Source: Chromera velia
Taxonomy: Eukaryota > Sar > Chromeraceae
Length of the DNA: 15,630 bases
Assembly (NCBI GenBank): GCA_018398765.1
Contig: JAHBMJ010004325.1
Location: 25,001 to 40,630 of the forward strand
Direction: 5' to 3'
Positions within the stretch are counted from its first letter, which is position 1. Every line of letters begins with the position of its first letter. Positions 1 to 8,975 of the stretch are shown piece by piece. The translations under genes were made by a program, and so were the position numbers. Under the pieces are notes generated by a model. That model saw nothing but the letters and a program-made list of their open reading frames with translations, did not search any database and had not been told where the DNA came from.

Positions 1-94
1 AGAAAGACAGACAGACTATATGTTTCTTCTTCTCCCTTCTTTCCAGACAGACTATATGTTTCTTCTTCTCCCTTCTTTTCTTCATGGACACCAG

Positions 95-132
<38 letters not shown>

Positions 133-467
133 TATATGACAGACAGACTATACAGACAGACAGACTATATGACAGACAGACAGACTATATGACAGACAGA
201 CAGACAGACAGACAGACTATATTGTCTTTTCTTTCCCTTTTTCTCCTTCTTCATTCTCTTCTGTTTCTTTCTTTCTTCTTTTGGCGCGCTCTCTCAGTGG
301 AAGGGTACAGACAGACAGACAGACAGACAGACATCCACACATCCACACACGCAGACACACACGCACATGCACACACACTCTCTTTCTTTCTCACTCACTC
401 ACGCACGCCCGCACGCACCCACCCACGCACGCGCGCACATACACATACACATACACATACACATACG

Positions 468-514
<47 letters not shown>

Positions 515-559
515 AGACACAGAGACACAGCGAGAGAGAGAGAGAGAGAGAGGAAACGG
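1..559. repeat. Simple-repeat block (CAGA, CA, GA tracts)
   Basis: The left edge is dominated by low-complexity DNA. CAGA/ACAG tetranucleotide tracts with interspersed ACTATATGACAGAC units occupy about 91-222, and another ACAG run lies at about 307-333. A CA-rich stretch runs from about 335 to 511, pure (CA)n from about 471. A GA tract covers about 531-553. Two copies of a motif containing GACTATATGTTTCTTCTTCT lie at 6-42 and 44-91, and a third is in the first intron of the downstream protease gene. The long open frames here encode only Thr/Gln/Asp/Arg or His/Thr periodic peptides and I do not regard them as genes. Confidence 0.95.
44..91 (+). repeat. Dispersed 48-bp repeat, copy matching 2933-2980
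   Basis: This segment runs from the CAGA tract through ACTATATGTTTCTTCTTCTC to CTTCATGGACAC. It matches 2933-2980 at all but about one position (ATGGACAC versus ATGAACAC). A truncated further copy precedes it at 6-42. Part of the same unit also occurs inverted at about 2745-2775. The conserved non-repetitive core shows these are copies of one unit and not independent microsatellites. Confidence 0.8.
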
Positions 560-1956
560 CGAGACAAAGGCGGGCGAGGGAAGACAAACAGCCTATTTAC
601 GAAGACCGAGGCCCCTGGGCTCACGCATCTGTCAGTGACATGGCATTCTACTGCGCTGCGGTGGTATCTACAGGCATTTGTATTTGCACGTGCAATATGT
701 GAGGTTTGCCACAAGGATGACCACCTGTCATCTTCATCTTCTTCTTCTTTTGTGAGTTTACACGCACAATATAGATGTACTCATCTGCGGATGTTTCAGA
801 ACTCACTTGTACTCAATGTGTTTCCACCGCAGTGAAAAGTCTCTGTGCGAGGTTACATCCTTTCGCTTCTTTCCTGAACGGGGAGCGATCGGAGGCCGTG
901 TGCGGTTGATGTGGGGGGGAAATGGGGGGTAGAGCTCGAAAGACCCAGTGCTTGTCACCGCAATGTGAAAGTCCTTGGGACGGGGCCGGCGGTTTGGAAG
1001 GGTCGTGGTAATTTTGGCTGGCGGCTTCTTCCAAGGTCTGAGGGTCGGTTGGAGGCCTCTCTGCTGCACGTGCAGAGACGGCAGAAAGACGAGACGACCA
1101 TCAGACTGTGCCCGAAGACTCCGAAGAAGGACTGGGGAATTCAGGACTAGCGGTGCACCAAATTTTGACCACATTCCTGAGTGAATAGACGGACAAGGCA
1201 GGGCAAAGAGACAATAATGGCCTATGCCGTCCCGACCGTGCCGCCGCCACAAATGGAGACGGCTACTCCTGGGGGCCGAACTGCCTGAACCGAATGCAAC
1301 CTAAGCCTTTTGAATTTTACACATGAATCATGCGATCCATGTCAAATTCTCTTCAAATATAGACTCCGTTGCATTCGCACACACACGTGGCAAGTAAAAG
1401 GATCGAAGGTGGACACTGGGAATGTGTACAACATACGTCTGTTTGGAGATGTATACTTGATCGACGTTGCATGGGAGAGAGGCCGCCGCCCGGCGGGATG
1501 CTGCATGGTCCGGGGGCCGGCGCCGGGCCGGACCAACCGCGTCATTTAAATTCTGCATATGGTGCACACACCGCGCCGCCGCGGCCCCGGCCTCCACAAA
1601 TTGCAGAATATATTTCCAGACATGCATCGCCAGACTGAGCCGTCAGACTGCATGGCTGCTTAGTATAGGCTAAGACTAAGAACTTGCATCCAACAGTTAT
1701 ACACAATGCTAATCACACTGTCAGCTCAGTGTCTGTCGTGTACATTCGTGTCACCCGTCTGGGCTCGGAACTTCCGGCCAGTTGTGTTCTCGGATCTTGG
1801 TTTCCTCGGATCTCTGCCGCCCGTCTACGCGCTACCACAAAGGCGTCGCTGAGTCTCGAAGCTGTCGAAAGACTTTCTGACAGATCTTATCGCCACTGTC
1901 ACGAGCTCAGTTGACTGCCAGGCTGTGCCAGCTAAGAGCGGGTCGGAAGAGTCTAG
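560..1956. other. Non-coding upstream region of the protease gene
   Basis: This is unique sequence with no recognisable gene on either strand; the open frames are short and resemble no family I know. It contains two 12-bp palindromes sharing the core TGCACGTGCA (684-695 and 1064-1075). It also contains a GC-rich block at about 1465-1600 with a 28-bp imperfect palindrome at 1507-1534. The segment probably holds the promoter and 5' leader of the protease gene beginning at 1957. I cannot identify a TATA box or transcription start with confidence. A short non-coding first exon could be hidden here. Confidence 0.5.
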
Positions 1957-2656
1957 ATGACCGCGTGCAACCACCCTTGGAATGGCTGTAGAGGTCCCCG
2001 AAGGCACCTTTTGAGGCGCCCATCGTCCTTTGGTCTTCTGGTCAGCACTCTGTGTCTCGTTGTCGAAACCGGCAACGTCCCTTGGAATGACGCGCTTCTG
2101 CCTTTCCGGGCCAATGAGATGCTCTGGCATGACGACAGTCGCAGAGACCCAACGAGGATGTCAGAGCCCCTGCAAGCGACGGTTGCGATCATTCGGAGGG
2201 ACAGGGGGCATGTGGAGAGACAGACAGGAACAGGTGCAAGCACCGGGCAAGCTCAGGAGACGGGGGTCCTCGTTCTCGCGAATACGACCCTTGCAGAGAG
2301 AATGGACGCTGTCCGTCTGAGTGGAGGAAGGGGAATGCGGCTCTGTGACAGCGTGGCCTTCCGGGACCAGCCCCGTCCTGCACATTGCACCGGCGTGCTG
2401 GTTGCAGAAGATATTGTGGCAACCGCAGCACACTGTATCCCGACGTCTTCTGCTGCAAGACGCTTCTTCTTCGTTTTCGGCTTCAACACTGCAGAGGCAG
2501 AAGCAGCAGGTCTGTCAGCTTGAGTGAAGGAATGCACATGCCGGAGGACTCTCTCCACGTTTCCACAGTTTTTTTGAAGTACTGCCTGCGGACGTCTGTG
2601 ACTGTGACTGCTTCGTGCATTTCCAGTTGACGTGGACAGTTTGCGAGTTTTCCTGC

Positions 2657-2706
<50 letters not shown>

Positions 2707-2712
2707 TCCCCC

Positions 2713-2746
<34 letters not shown>

Positions 2747-2768
2747 GAAGAAGAAACATATAGTCTGC

Positions 2769-2819
<51 letters not shown>

Positions 2820-2860
2820 CCTCCGTCGCTCCGTAAGGGAGAGGGGGGGGAAGGGAGAGG

Positions 2861-2893
<33 letters not shown>

Positions 2894-3507
2894 GCAGACT
2901 ATATGTTTCTTCTTCACAGACAGACAGACAGACAGACAGACTATATGTTTCTTCTTCTCCCTTCTTTTCTTCATGAACACAATAGACAAAAAGAAAGAAA
3001 GCAACAAATACAAAAGAACATCACGACAACTCAGACAAAGTGGGCAGGGGGCCCGAAAGGTGAGAGTTAAGCGCCCCTTGCCTCTCCACCTCCCGACAGA
3101 CTTTCACGTGATCACTGGTTTCACACGCTACTCCTCTGCTGCTTCCACTCAAGACAGGAAAGAGAAAAAAAGAAGACAAGACGGAAAAAATTCACAGACA
3201 GACAGACAGACAGGGAGGGAGGGAGGGAGGGAGGGAGAGTTCATGAGTGTATGTGCGTGTGTCCGTGTGTGCAGGAGGAGAGAGCCTTCTTCGCATACCG
3301 ATGTCGAATGTATACGAGGCGTCTGAGGTCATTTTCTCTGAATTTGGAAACTCACAGACCAGAGACAGGAGGGGCAATGACTTCTCCTTGGTCCGTCTGG
3401 ACAGGAACGTGGAGGGCAGGACGCCGGCGAGGGGAAGGACGGGAGGAAGGGTCCGCGGCGGACAGACGCTCTATCTAATTGGACACCCGGTTAGTCTGCC
3501 GGTTCCA

Positions 3508-3545
<38 letters not shown>

Positions 3546-4541
3546 TGTGGAGGTGGACAGACAGCCAGCTCAGTGGGTGATGGTGAGTGAGGGGTGTCTT
3601 TTCTTGTCTTTTGTCAGCTCTTGTGGTCAGCACTCGATTTTGTGAGGTCTCCCTAGATGTGTATTGACATACGGGGGCACGTGTGCAAGCGGGGAGGGCT
3701 ACAGAGCTACTGGTTCTGTTCGAGGCCCCTAAGACCCCGGCAGGTATGTTTGTGCCCGGCGCCCTCTGCACCTCTTCCACGGGGATGCCGGAGCGCAGTG
3801 TGACAGGGCCTTCGTTTTTTGTTATTCTGCAGATAGACCGCGCGCATCACTTCCCCTATAGGGGCGTAGAGTTCCTTGCGAGCTAGCTCACAAGCGACAC
3901 GCCGCCCTCCGGGGCCACGTCTCGGTATGCGTGTGAATGGGTGCATGCATCTCTCTCTGCACAGGTGGGCCTTTCCGCAAAGACAACCAAGCCGCTCTGG
4001 GCATTCTCCTCCGCACCGTCTCCTTTTTTGGGGTCCTCAGCAGCCCCCATCGCGGGTGGGATGTGGGATGTTCACGGTGGGGTCCCAGATGGCAGAATTT
4101 TGCATGAGGGGGACGCTTCGTTCAAGGTGACATTAGACGCGTTTGGGGGGAATTCAGGTTCACCTGTTTTCGATCTGGAGACGGATGCTCTGGAGGGTTT
4201 GGTCGTCAGGGGTGATTCTGATTGGATTCAGGAGGAGGCAGAAGGGGGGGGGATTTGCTTTAGGGAAGCCCGGTGTCCATCTGACCGGGGTGCTCGTGGG
4301 GCTGACAGGGGTGTGATTTTATGTGAAGGTGAAACGGTCCTTCGGTCAACGGAATTTGCTGGGATCCTGCAACTGGAGGAGAGAAGAAAGAGACTGGCTG
4401 AGAATTCTGTGGAAGTTGCGGTGGAAGCAGACGGCGGGAAGGGGGTGTTTCCCCTCAGTGTTCCTGACCTTGGAAGCAGGAAATGTCTGTCAGCCCATAT
4501 ATACATATGCTGCTATCTATTTGTCTATCCGTCTGTCGATA

Positions 4542-4573
<32 letters not shown>

Positions 4574-6708
4574 TTCTCTCTCTATTGATCAGACTGAGAT
4601 CTCTGTGCAGGGTAGGGGAAGCGGGGAGCTGGTTGAAAGTGCATGCAATAATTCCGTCTCTCGGTCCACACAATTTCATTTTTGTTTTCTAAGCTCGCCT
4701 TTCTCTTCCATTTTCTTTTTCGTCTTGCACTTTCTTTTCTCTGCTCCCCTCTGCACCCCCATTCCCCCCCTCCTTTCTCCTCTCTGACACACTCACACAG
4801 CCTCTCATGCTTATTTGCTCCGATTTGACTGCATATGCTGTGCTTCCACCACTTCAATGGTGTGCCCTTCCTTCCTCCCCCCCTTTCCCTCTCATCCCTC
4901 CCTGCCCCCCTTCGTGCTTCTCTCTCTGTGTTCCTCCTGCAGCGCCCGTGGAGCTCCGATTCCCTTTTTCTTCTCTGCTTCTCTCAACCCCCCCCCCCGC
5001 ACTGCCTTTCTCTGGCCCGTCGCCCATCAAAAGCCAGACTCACGAATCGGGAGCAGTCCCGAGCCTTCAACGTCTCCTTTCTGTGGACGTCTCCCTCGAT
5101 TCTTCGCACACCGCCTCAACATGCGAACTCGAAGCCAGCCTCTCCTTCTCCCCTTCCAATTCGGACATAAACAGCACGCAAATTAGGGCTGTTCCTCTCG
5201 GGACCCTCTGTGAAGAGACTGCCGTCTTTCGGCTCGACACAGAAACCCTCCCCCTCGCATCTCTTTTGGGCCCGCTAAGAGAAGAGTATCAGACCCATGA
5301 AAGCGACATGGGCGTGGACGGGCGCAACCGAAGTGCCCCGCCTGCGTGGGTTCTCCGCATTCGTGACACGGCCAGGGGAGAGAGGGGGGAAGTAAAAAAT
5401 GCCACGATGCGCTTTGTCTTTTCCCACTCAGACGAGAGAAATGTTTCGGGGTTGGAGGGAGCAGCGAGGGCCCTCCACCGCGGTCACTTGAGGGGACATG
5501 CCGGGGCCCAACCAGAGCCCCCCCCTATAGACCCTCTCACAGTGCTTCAGGGTATCCCTCGGCAGACCTGGCGGGAAGCCGAAAGTTTGGTCCCAGATGG
5601 CATATTTTCACCCCCTGTCCACTTCAGCTTCACCGATCCATCGTCTGTCTCGGAACTCTTACACGAGGGTTCATCGCCTCCAGATGGGTAGGTCAGCCCG
5701 CCCGTCTTTTTCTCTCGTATACATACAATGGGCGAATAGGGAGAAAAGGGTAGTTATTCAGTATTTCAACGAACATGTGGAGACAAAGACGCATACACAC
5801 GCGCACGCACGCACACACACACACACACACACGCACGCACCCATCACACACAGAAGACAATACTTCCATGCATGAATTCCTGCACACCCATCGACGCGAA
5901 AGAAAACTCCTGCAGGGCCACTGTCTTCCTCCCCTTCCTTCCTGCCTGCAGCGTCGCGACTCACCGCAGGCGTCTGATCGTGACGGACTGGAAACTTCGG
6001 GTGGTCGTGAAGCAAGAGGGAGGAGAGGGCGCACCTTCTCCTTCCCTCCCTTCCCGTTCTTCTTCTTCCTTTGGTGCGTTTCATTCCGCAGAAACGGGTG
6101 CCGGTGGGAGACAGCAGGGAAGGGCGGGCAATATGGAGAGCGAGTGTGTGCTTTATCTGAGAAGCCCGTCGCCCTTGGATGCCGGCAGAGAGTATGGATT
6201 TCGAGTCAGACTACCCTCTTTCTCTTTTCATCCGTCTCTTCCGCATCCTTCCCCCATCTACCCCTTTTCTAACACCGATGCACTTGCTCAAGGCCAAGGC
6301 TCTCACCAATATTCTCACGCTCGGGGCATTGATGCCCCCTCTGAATTTGCCTCGATGAAAAATTCTTCGGAAGGGGTGGGTGAGGGGTTGGGTGTGATGC
6401 TTCCTGTAACAGGAGCAGCAGAGTCCAGCGCAGACGAGAATATGGGTTTAGAGCAAACGTATGGAGGAACAAGACGAAGCCGACTGTCGCATGCGCACGG
6501 CGGATTGGGTTTGGGTGAATTTGTTGTGAACTTGGGAGGTGCAGGGTTGAACGAGCGTCACCGTCTTTTCTTCTATGGGGTGGATCCGGTTGGAGTCTGG
6601 GATCTGAGAGGAAAACCAAATCAGGGAGCCGGGGAGCGTACGGGGGAAGAGGCTTTGTGTCTGGTTGTGAATGCGACGCTTACGTTGATGGTTGCAGAGA
6701 CCCGTTAG
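1957..6708 (+). CDS. Secreted trypsin-like (S1) serine protease with C-terminal P/Homo B-like domains; five exons
   Basis: I reconstruct join(1957..2509, 3275..3489, 3965..4484, 4943..5687, 5952..6708): 2790 nt, 929 aa, every junction GT-AG and in phase. The start ATG directly follows an in-frame TAG. Residues 1-24 are basic and about 25-38 are hydrophobic, resembling a signal peptide or anchor. The S1 triad is His159 (in TAAHC), Asp220 (NDFSLVRL) and Ser320 (GGNSGSP). LYLIGHP and LEGLVVRGDSDW flank these as in trypsin-like peptidases, so endopeptidase activity is expected. Residues about 475-590 resemble a P/Homo B domain (FRLD; WVLRIRDTARGERG; NATMRF, 565-587). Residues about 686-926 look like a second, diverged copy with long inserts (VGVWDL at 891-896; VVNATLTLMV near the end). 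P domains are known from subtilisin-like convertases and some bacterial secreted proteases. Exon 3's donor is the least certain: AAG|GTGAAA at 4328/4329 is also in phase and would shorten the linker by 52 residues. Substrate is unknown. The protease call is strong; the second P-like domain is tentative. Confidence 0.82.
2510..3274 (+). other. Intron 1 of the protease gene, packed with inverted simple repeats
   Basis: The donor is AG|GTCTGT and the acceptor is GTGTGTGCAG|GA; the intron is phase 1 and joins the His159 exon to the Asp220 exon. It contains (TC)n at about 2661-2703, (GTCT)n at about 2713-2746 and (TC)n at about 2777-2812. After a short centre come (GA)n at about 2860-2882 and ACAG runs to about 2940. 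The two sides are near-perfect reverse complements. A GGGA tract lies at about 3213-3238, shortly before the acceptor. No gene is seen inside. Confidence 0.8.
2713..2940. repeat. Large imperfect inverted repeat (hairpin) inside intron 1
   Basis: The left arm, about 2713-2812, reads GTCT repeats, then GTGAAGAAGAAACATATAGT, then CTGCC, GTCT and TC repeats. The right arm, about 2857-2940, is its reverse complement: GA repeats, GACA, GGCAG, ACTATATGTTTCTTCTTCAC, then ACAG repeats. The core match of about 40 bases, including the non-repetitive segment, is perfect by eye. The arms are separated by a short G-rich centre near 2820-2856. Confidence 0.85.
3490..3964 (+). other. Intron 2 of the protease gene
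   Basis: The donor is CCG|GTTAGT immediately after the LYLIGHP motif, and the acceptor is CTCTGCACAG|GTGGGC. The intron is phase 0 and the product reads IGHP-VGLSAKTTK. It contains a (GT)n tract at about 3511-3548. A second acceptor-like site (TTATTCTGCAG near 3831) is present but not needed. No coding content is recognised. Confidence 0.78.
4485..4942 (+). other. Intron 3 of the protease gene (donor uncertain)
   Basis: The acceptor TTCCTCCTGCAG|CG is strong, with a long pyrimidine-rich lead-in across about 4680-4930. The donor is inferred by phase: GGAAAT|GTCTGTCAGC at 4484/4485 is phase 1 and shares ten bases after the splice point with the intron 1 donor. GAAG|GTGAAA at 4328/4329 is an equally phase-compatible alternative. 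A TGTC repeat occupies about 4544-4570. The intron separates the protease module from the first P-like module. Confidence 0.6.
5688..5951 (+). other. Intron 4 of the protease gene
   Basis: The donor is GATGG|GTAGGT and the acceptor is CCTGCCTGCAG|CGTCGC, phase 2, giving a split Gly codon. It contains a CA/CG-rich dinucleotide tract at about 5796-5842. It falls between the first and second P-like regions, consistent with a domain boundary. Confidence 0.75.
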
Positions 6709-7402
6709 GAATCAGTGAAGCACGCACCCATAGTACAGGAAGGAGATGGAACTCATTCCAAGCAAGGCACTCACCCAACCAGCCAGCCAGCCACCCTTGT
6801 GAAGAAGGAAGGGCGATGTAGTCTGACGGCATGCAGAGAGTAAGCACTGAGAAGAGCTCCGTTGTGGGCGGGTAAATAGAATCTGCCCACAAAAACAAAA
6901 AAATACGCATCCATTCAGGGGCTCACTTTTGGTGGTCCCTTTGGGACCTGTACAGGCAGTTGCAAGCAGCAATCAATTCTGTTGCTTTTGGTGTGATGCA
7001 CTGACTTTTTTTGTCTTTTGTTTCTTGCAAAGCCGTGCTGGTTTTGCATTCATTTTTCGAACTGTGTGGGAGGAAAAATACAAAGAAAGAAAAAATCGAT
7101 AGATTGCTGGTTTAGTTGTCAGCTTCAAAGAAAATTCCCATCCATGCAGTCTGATTGAATTTGTAATTTGTTTTCAAGTCGAGTGCATGTGTTGTGGATG
7201 GCTGCGCGTTCTGTCTGTTCTCTGTCGGTACGAATCCCTTCCGATATGAGGATATATACATGTTCTCGTGCTGGAAGGTTAGGGCCTGTAGCACTGGTAC
7301 TGTACTATATTCTGTGGGGAGTGGGGGGGGGATTGATTTTGTCATGTTGTGGCTGTTCATGCACTTGTGGTTGTGGCAGAAAGTGGACGAAACTTGTAAA
7401 TT

Positions 7403-7462
7403 TCTATCCTCACCTTCATGAACGGCATGGCGTCTATCCTCACCTTTATGAATGGCATGGCG
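7403..7462. repeat. 30-bp tandem repeat, two copies
   Basis: Units 7403-7432 and 7433-7462 are both of the form TCTATCCTCACCTTYATGAA-YGGCATGGCG. They differ only by two C/T changes. A third, degenerate start (TCTGTC) follows. The repeat is within non-coding sequence. Confidence 0.85.
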
Positions 7463-8100
7463 TCTGTCTAAATTACTGATGGGCCGGCTCAATTTCGGCC
7501 GAATGGCCACGGGGAGGCGTTCCGTAGGTGCATGCATGGTTTTCTCTCTCCACTCTCCGTTAGGCTGCGTCTTTTGTCGATAATGCGTAAAGTCGGCTTC
7601 CTTTTTTCTACGTGTATGCGTCTTCTCTTTTGTCGTTTCATTCTGAAATTGAGTTGTGCATTTGCATCATTGCTTTGCGATGCAAGTGTCCAACCTGCTC
7701 CTTTCCTCCTAATTCTCCTTCGATCCTCCTTCCTTCCTTGTGCTCGAATTAATGGATCGATTCAATTCAACTCAATTGACTGGAGTCTCCTATCTTTGCT
7801 GGAATCCTAGTCGAGTACCCATCTCTAGCTGAGTGCTTGCCAGACATACTCAAAAGGCGTTCTACTCATGCGTCAAGAAATAGATGCATAGATTGTGTTC
7901 GCTTCTTCCCCTCCCTTTTTTTTGCCATTTTATTTTGTTCTTTGATTCATGCGCAAACAGACTGTATCCTTCATCGTCTTTACCGTTTTTTCAATCTATC
8001 TCCAGTTCTCGATTGTCTTTTGTTTCTATGTCGTGTGCTAGATCATTTGTTCTTCTTTCATTTCCTCCTTTTTTTTCGGTTCCTTCCCTCCTTCTTCTTT

Positions 8101-8224
8101 TCTTTTCTTCCTTCCTTCCTTCCTTCCTTCCTTCCTTCCTTCCCTCCTTCGTTCGTTCGTTCGTTCGTTCATTCGTTCGTTCGTTCGTTCGTTCATTCTT
8201 GCAAACTTTTTGGTTCTGTGCTTC

Positions 8225-8266
<42 letters not shown>

Positions 8267-8329
8267 TGTGTGTGTGCGTGCGTGCGTGTGTTTGTTTCTT
8301 TCCTAGTTTGTTTCTTTCATTCTCCCTCC

Positions 8330-8383
<54 letters not shown>

Positions 8384-8385
8384 CT
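8101..8385. repeat. Compound microsatellite: TTCC, GTTC, TG, TC, TG
   Basis: The order is (TTCC)n at about 8107-8145, (GTTC)n with two ATTC interruptions at about 8148-8198, and (TG)n with interruptions at about 8226-8290. These are followed by (TC)n at about 8330-8353 and (TG)n at about 8353-8382. Reading frames through it encode only periodic Phe/Leu/Ser/Val/Cys peptides. Confidence 0.95.
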
Positions 8386-8858
8386 CTCTTCTTCATTTTC
8401 TATGTCCTTGTTTGTCTTTGAATGCTTATTTCGTTTTTCTTCTTATTTTTATGAGTGTTTTACTACATCTTGTGAACTACTCTTTCATAGACTGGGAATC
8501 ATATTAGAATTAAGATCTACATTAACATTTATATTCTAGTAGTTTATATCTGGAGGATTAAATTATAACACTTTGTTAAGATTTCTAATTGAATCCGTCT
8601 ACTGTTTTTTTGGTATATGTAAATACCAGTTTTTATACTTTTATGTATATACTTTAATAATACTTTGATCTAGGCTTTGATGAGATGACCGCGTTCTACG
8701 AATCAACTTCTTTCTGTTTGTATGGTTTGTTGCCTAGCTTGTTACCCAAGCTCTCCTAGAATCTCTCCTTATAGGCGTACAGAATATCTCGTTTAACACC
8801 TTGGTACATTTAGGTACATTAAGTTACATGAAGATTTTGTATGCATTATCATCATATT

Positions 8859-8866
8859 GCATGATG
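8859..8866. repeat. Left target-site duplication GCATGATG
   Basis: This 8-bp direct repeat abuts the left terminal inverted repeat and is identical to 11152-11159 on the other side. An 8-bp duplication is the length hAT transposases generate. Confidence 0.75.
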
Positions 8867-8975
8867 TAGGGCTTGGAAAAGGTGCACCTCAGAAAAGGTG
8901 CAAACCAAAAAGTTGCATCAGATCGATGCACCTGTTTTGCACCAGATGTACCTGATGCATCTGTTTTACACCTGA
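8867..8975. repeat. Left TIR and subterminal GGTGCA/TGCACC cluster
   Basis: Within about 110 bp the motif AGGTGCA and its complement recur in both orientations: AAAAGGTGCA twice, ATGCACCTG, TTGCACCAG, and degenerate TGTACCTG, TGATGCATC and ACACCTG. In characterised hAT elements such subterminal repeats are transposase-binding sites; that role here is inferred. Confidence 0.65.

Larger units (their letters stand above)
6709..8866. other. 3' flank of the protease gene; no gene seen
   Basis: This stretch begins with the presumed 3' UTR after the TAG at 6706-6708. No AATAAA was found close to the stop. Open frames on both strands are short, lack recognisable motifs, and are largely Phe/Leu/Ser- or Cys/Val-rich from pyrimidine and TG tracts. 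The last 470 bases are markedly AT-rich. The repeats inside are listed separately. Confidence 0.6.

Noticed and set aside
84-835. Several overlapping open frames of 60-184 codons
   Set aside because: They are translations of CAGA, CA and GA microsatellites giving periodic peptides, with no domain, codon or splice support.
3780-3890. Possible extra exon inside protease intron 2 after TTCTGCAG (about 3831)
   Set aside because: Direct splicing 3489 to 3965 preserves the IGHP-VGL continuity expected for the family, so the extra exon is unnecessary.
7112-7537. 141-codon minus-strand frame with a repeated decapeptide
   Set aside because: The repeat is explained by a 30-bp DNA duplication. The rest resembles no family and there is no splice or promoter evidence.
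8101-8385. CRISPR-like or other structured array
   Set aside because: These are tetra- and dinucleotide microsatellites without unique spacers.
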